Positions 63,860-64,000 of a stretch of 64,000 nucleotides of DNA are shown in pieces. How positions within the stretch are numbered: position 1 is the stretch's first letter; each line of letters opens with the position of its first letter. Source of the stretch: SZAS-103 sp038226665 (lineage in GTDB: Bacteria > Pseudomonadota > Gammaproteobacteria > Xanthomonadales > Xanthomonadaceae); NCBI GenBank assembly GCA_038226665.1, contig JBBRQI010000011.1, positions 31,085-95,084 of the forward strand. The letters are read 5' to 3'. Below the pieces are notes generated by a model that saw only the letters and a list, made by a program, of their open reading frames with translations, was not told the origin of the DNA and did not search any database. Both the position numbers and the translations under genes were made by a program.

Positions 63860-64000
63860 TGAATCGCCCCGGCTTTCGTAGACACCTTCAAGCCATACTT
63901 TCTGGCAATGATGGAGGTGGCTATGAGCAACAAACGCTACACGGACGAGTTCAAGGTGGAAGCGGTCAAGCAGATCACCGAGCGTGGTCATGCGGTGGCA
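63860..64000 (+). mobile_element. IS3-family insertion sequence, left end (cut by window edge)
   Basis: The probable left end starts near 63860 with TGAATCGCCCCGGCTTTC, which resembles IS3-family terminal repeats, and is followed by the transposase OrfA start at 63923. The right end and the target duplication lie outside the window. The position of the left end is estimated from where HsdR homology ends. Confidence 0.8.
63923..64000 (+). CDS. IS3-family transposase OrfA, 5' part
   Basis: The ATG at 63923, preceded by ATGGAGG, begins MSNKRYTDEFKVEAVKQITE and continues RGHAVA to the edge. This is the N-terminal helix-turn-helix of IS3 OrfA. The rest is outside the window. Confidence 0.88.
   Translation, partial: MSNKRYTDEFKVEAVKQITERGHAVA

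Overview
The window is GC-rich chromosomal DNA of a gammaproteobacterium, most likely a member of the Xanthomonadales (Rhodanobacteraceae/Lysobacteraceae-like). This rests on gene order: pyrG-kdsA-eno-ftsB-ispD-ispF-truD, surE-pcm-yqaA-nlpD, rlmE-ftsH-folP and miaA-hfq-hflX-hflK-hflC-DUF2065-purA. Palindromic repeats scattered between genes fit as well. The assignment is inferred from synteny and protein style, not from a database match. No tRNA, rRNA or CRISPR array was seen.

Layout. (1) 1-1802: the 5' part of a quinone oxidoreductase, then a PadR regulator translationally coupled to a membrane sensor-domain protein. (2) About 1850-12950 is the most notable region, a lasso-peptide (RiPP) gene cluster. 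It has an exporter (4726-6489, minus), leader-binding PqqD-like B1, transglutaminase-like B2 protease, asparagine-synthetase-like cyclase C, and a 56-residue precursor whose predicted 19-residue core starts with Gly and has Glu at position 8. An HPr-kinase-like protein and a PRMT-fold methyltransferase follow, and a 2OG-Fe(II) dioxygenase lies convergent to them. An SPINDLY/OGT-type glycosyltransferase lies next to the exporter, between it and a decayed copy of the exporter's 3' end. (3) 13024-27193: housekeeping and stress genes (rhlE, two M16 peptidase subunits, an NlpC/P60 lipoprotein, an FKBP/SlyD-type isomerase, dadA, gor, hutG, an fsr-like MFS transporter, parE). (4) 27396-41146: the pyrG-to-nlpD housekeeping block. 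It holds a low-GC unknown gene between kdsA and eno, an enolase with about 50 extra residues encoded by palindrome-rich DNA, and nlpD without rpoS behind it. (5) 41327-51955: rlmE, ftsH, folP, miaA, hfq, hflXKC and purA, with structured leaders before ftsH and purA. (6) 52094-57297: small secreted or membrane proteins of unknown role and a 1001-residue PAS-GGDEF-EAL protein. (7) 57536-64000: a decaying type I restriction-modification locus (hsdS frameshifted, hsdR cut by an IS3-family element at the right edge, hsdM intact) with an intact toxin-antitoxin pair between hsdR and hsdM.

How it works together. In the lasso cluster, B1 should bind the leader of the precursor, B2 cut it after Thr-Ala, and C close the Gly1-Glu8 ring. 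The kinase, methyltransferase and dioxygenase are candidate tailoring enzymes, and the ABC protein is the candidate exporter and immunity factor. The housekeeping part is mostly tight operons with 4-bp overlaps, in which inserted palindromic elements and small orphan ORFs stand out. All functional statements are from sequence reading; no alignment or search was run.
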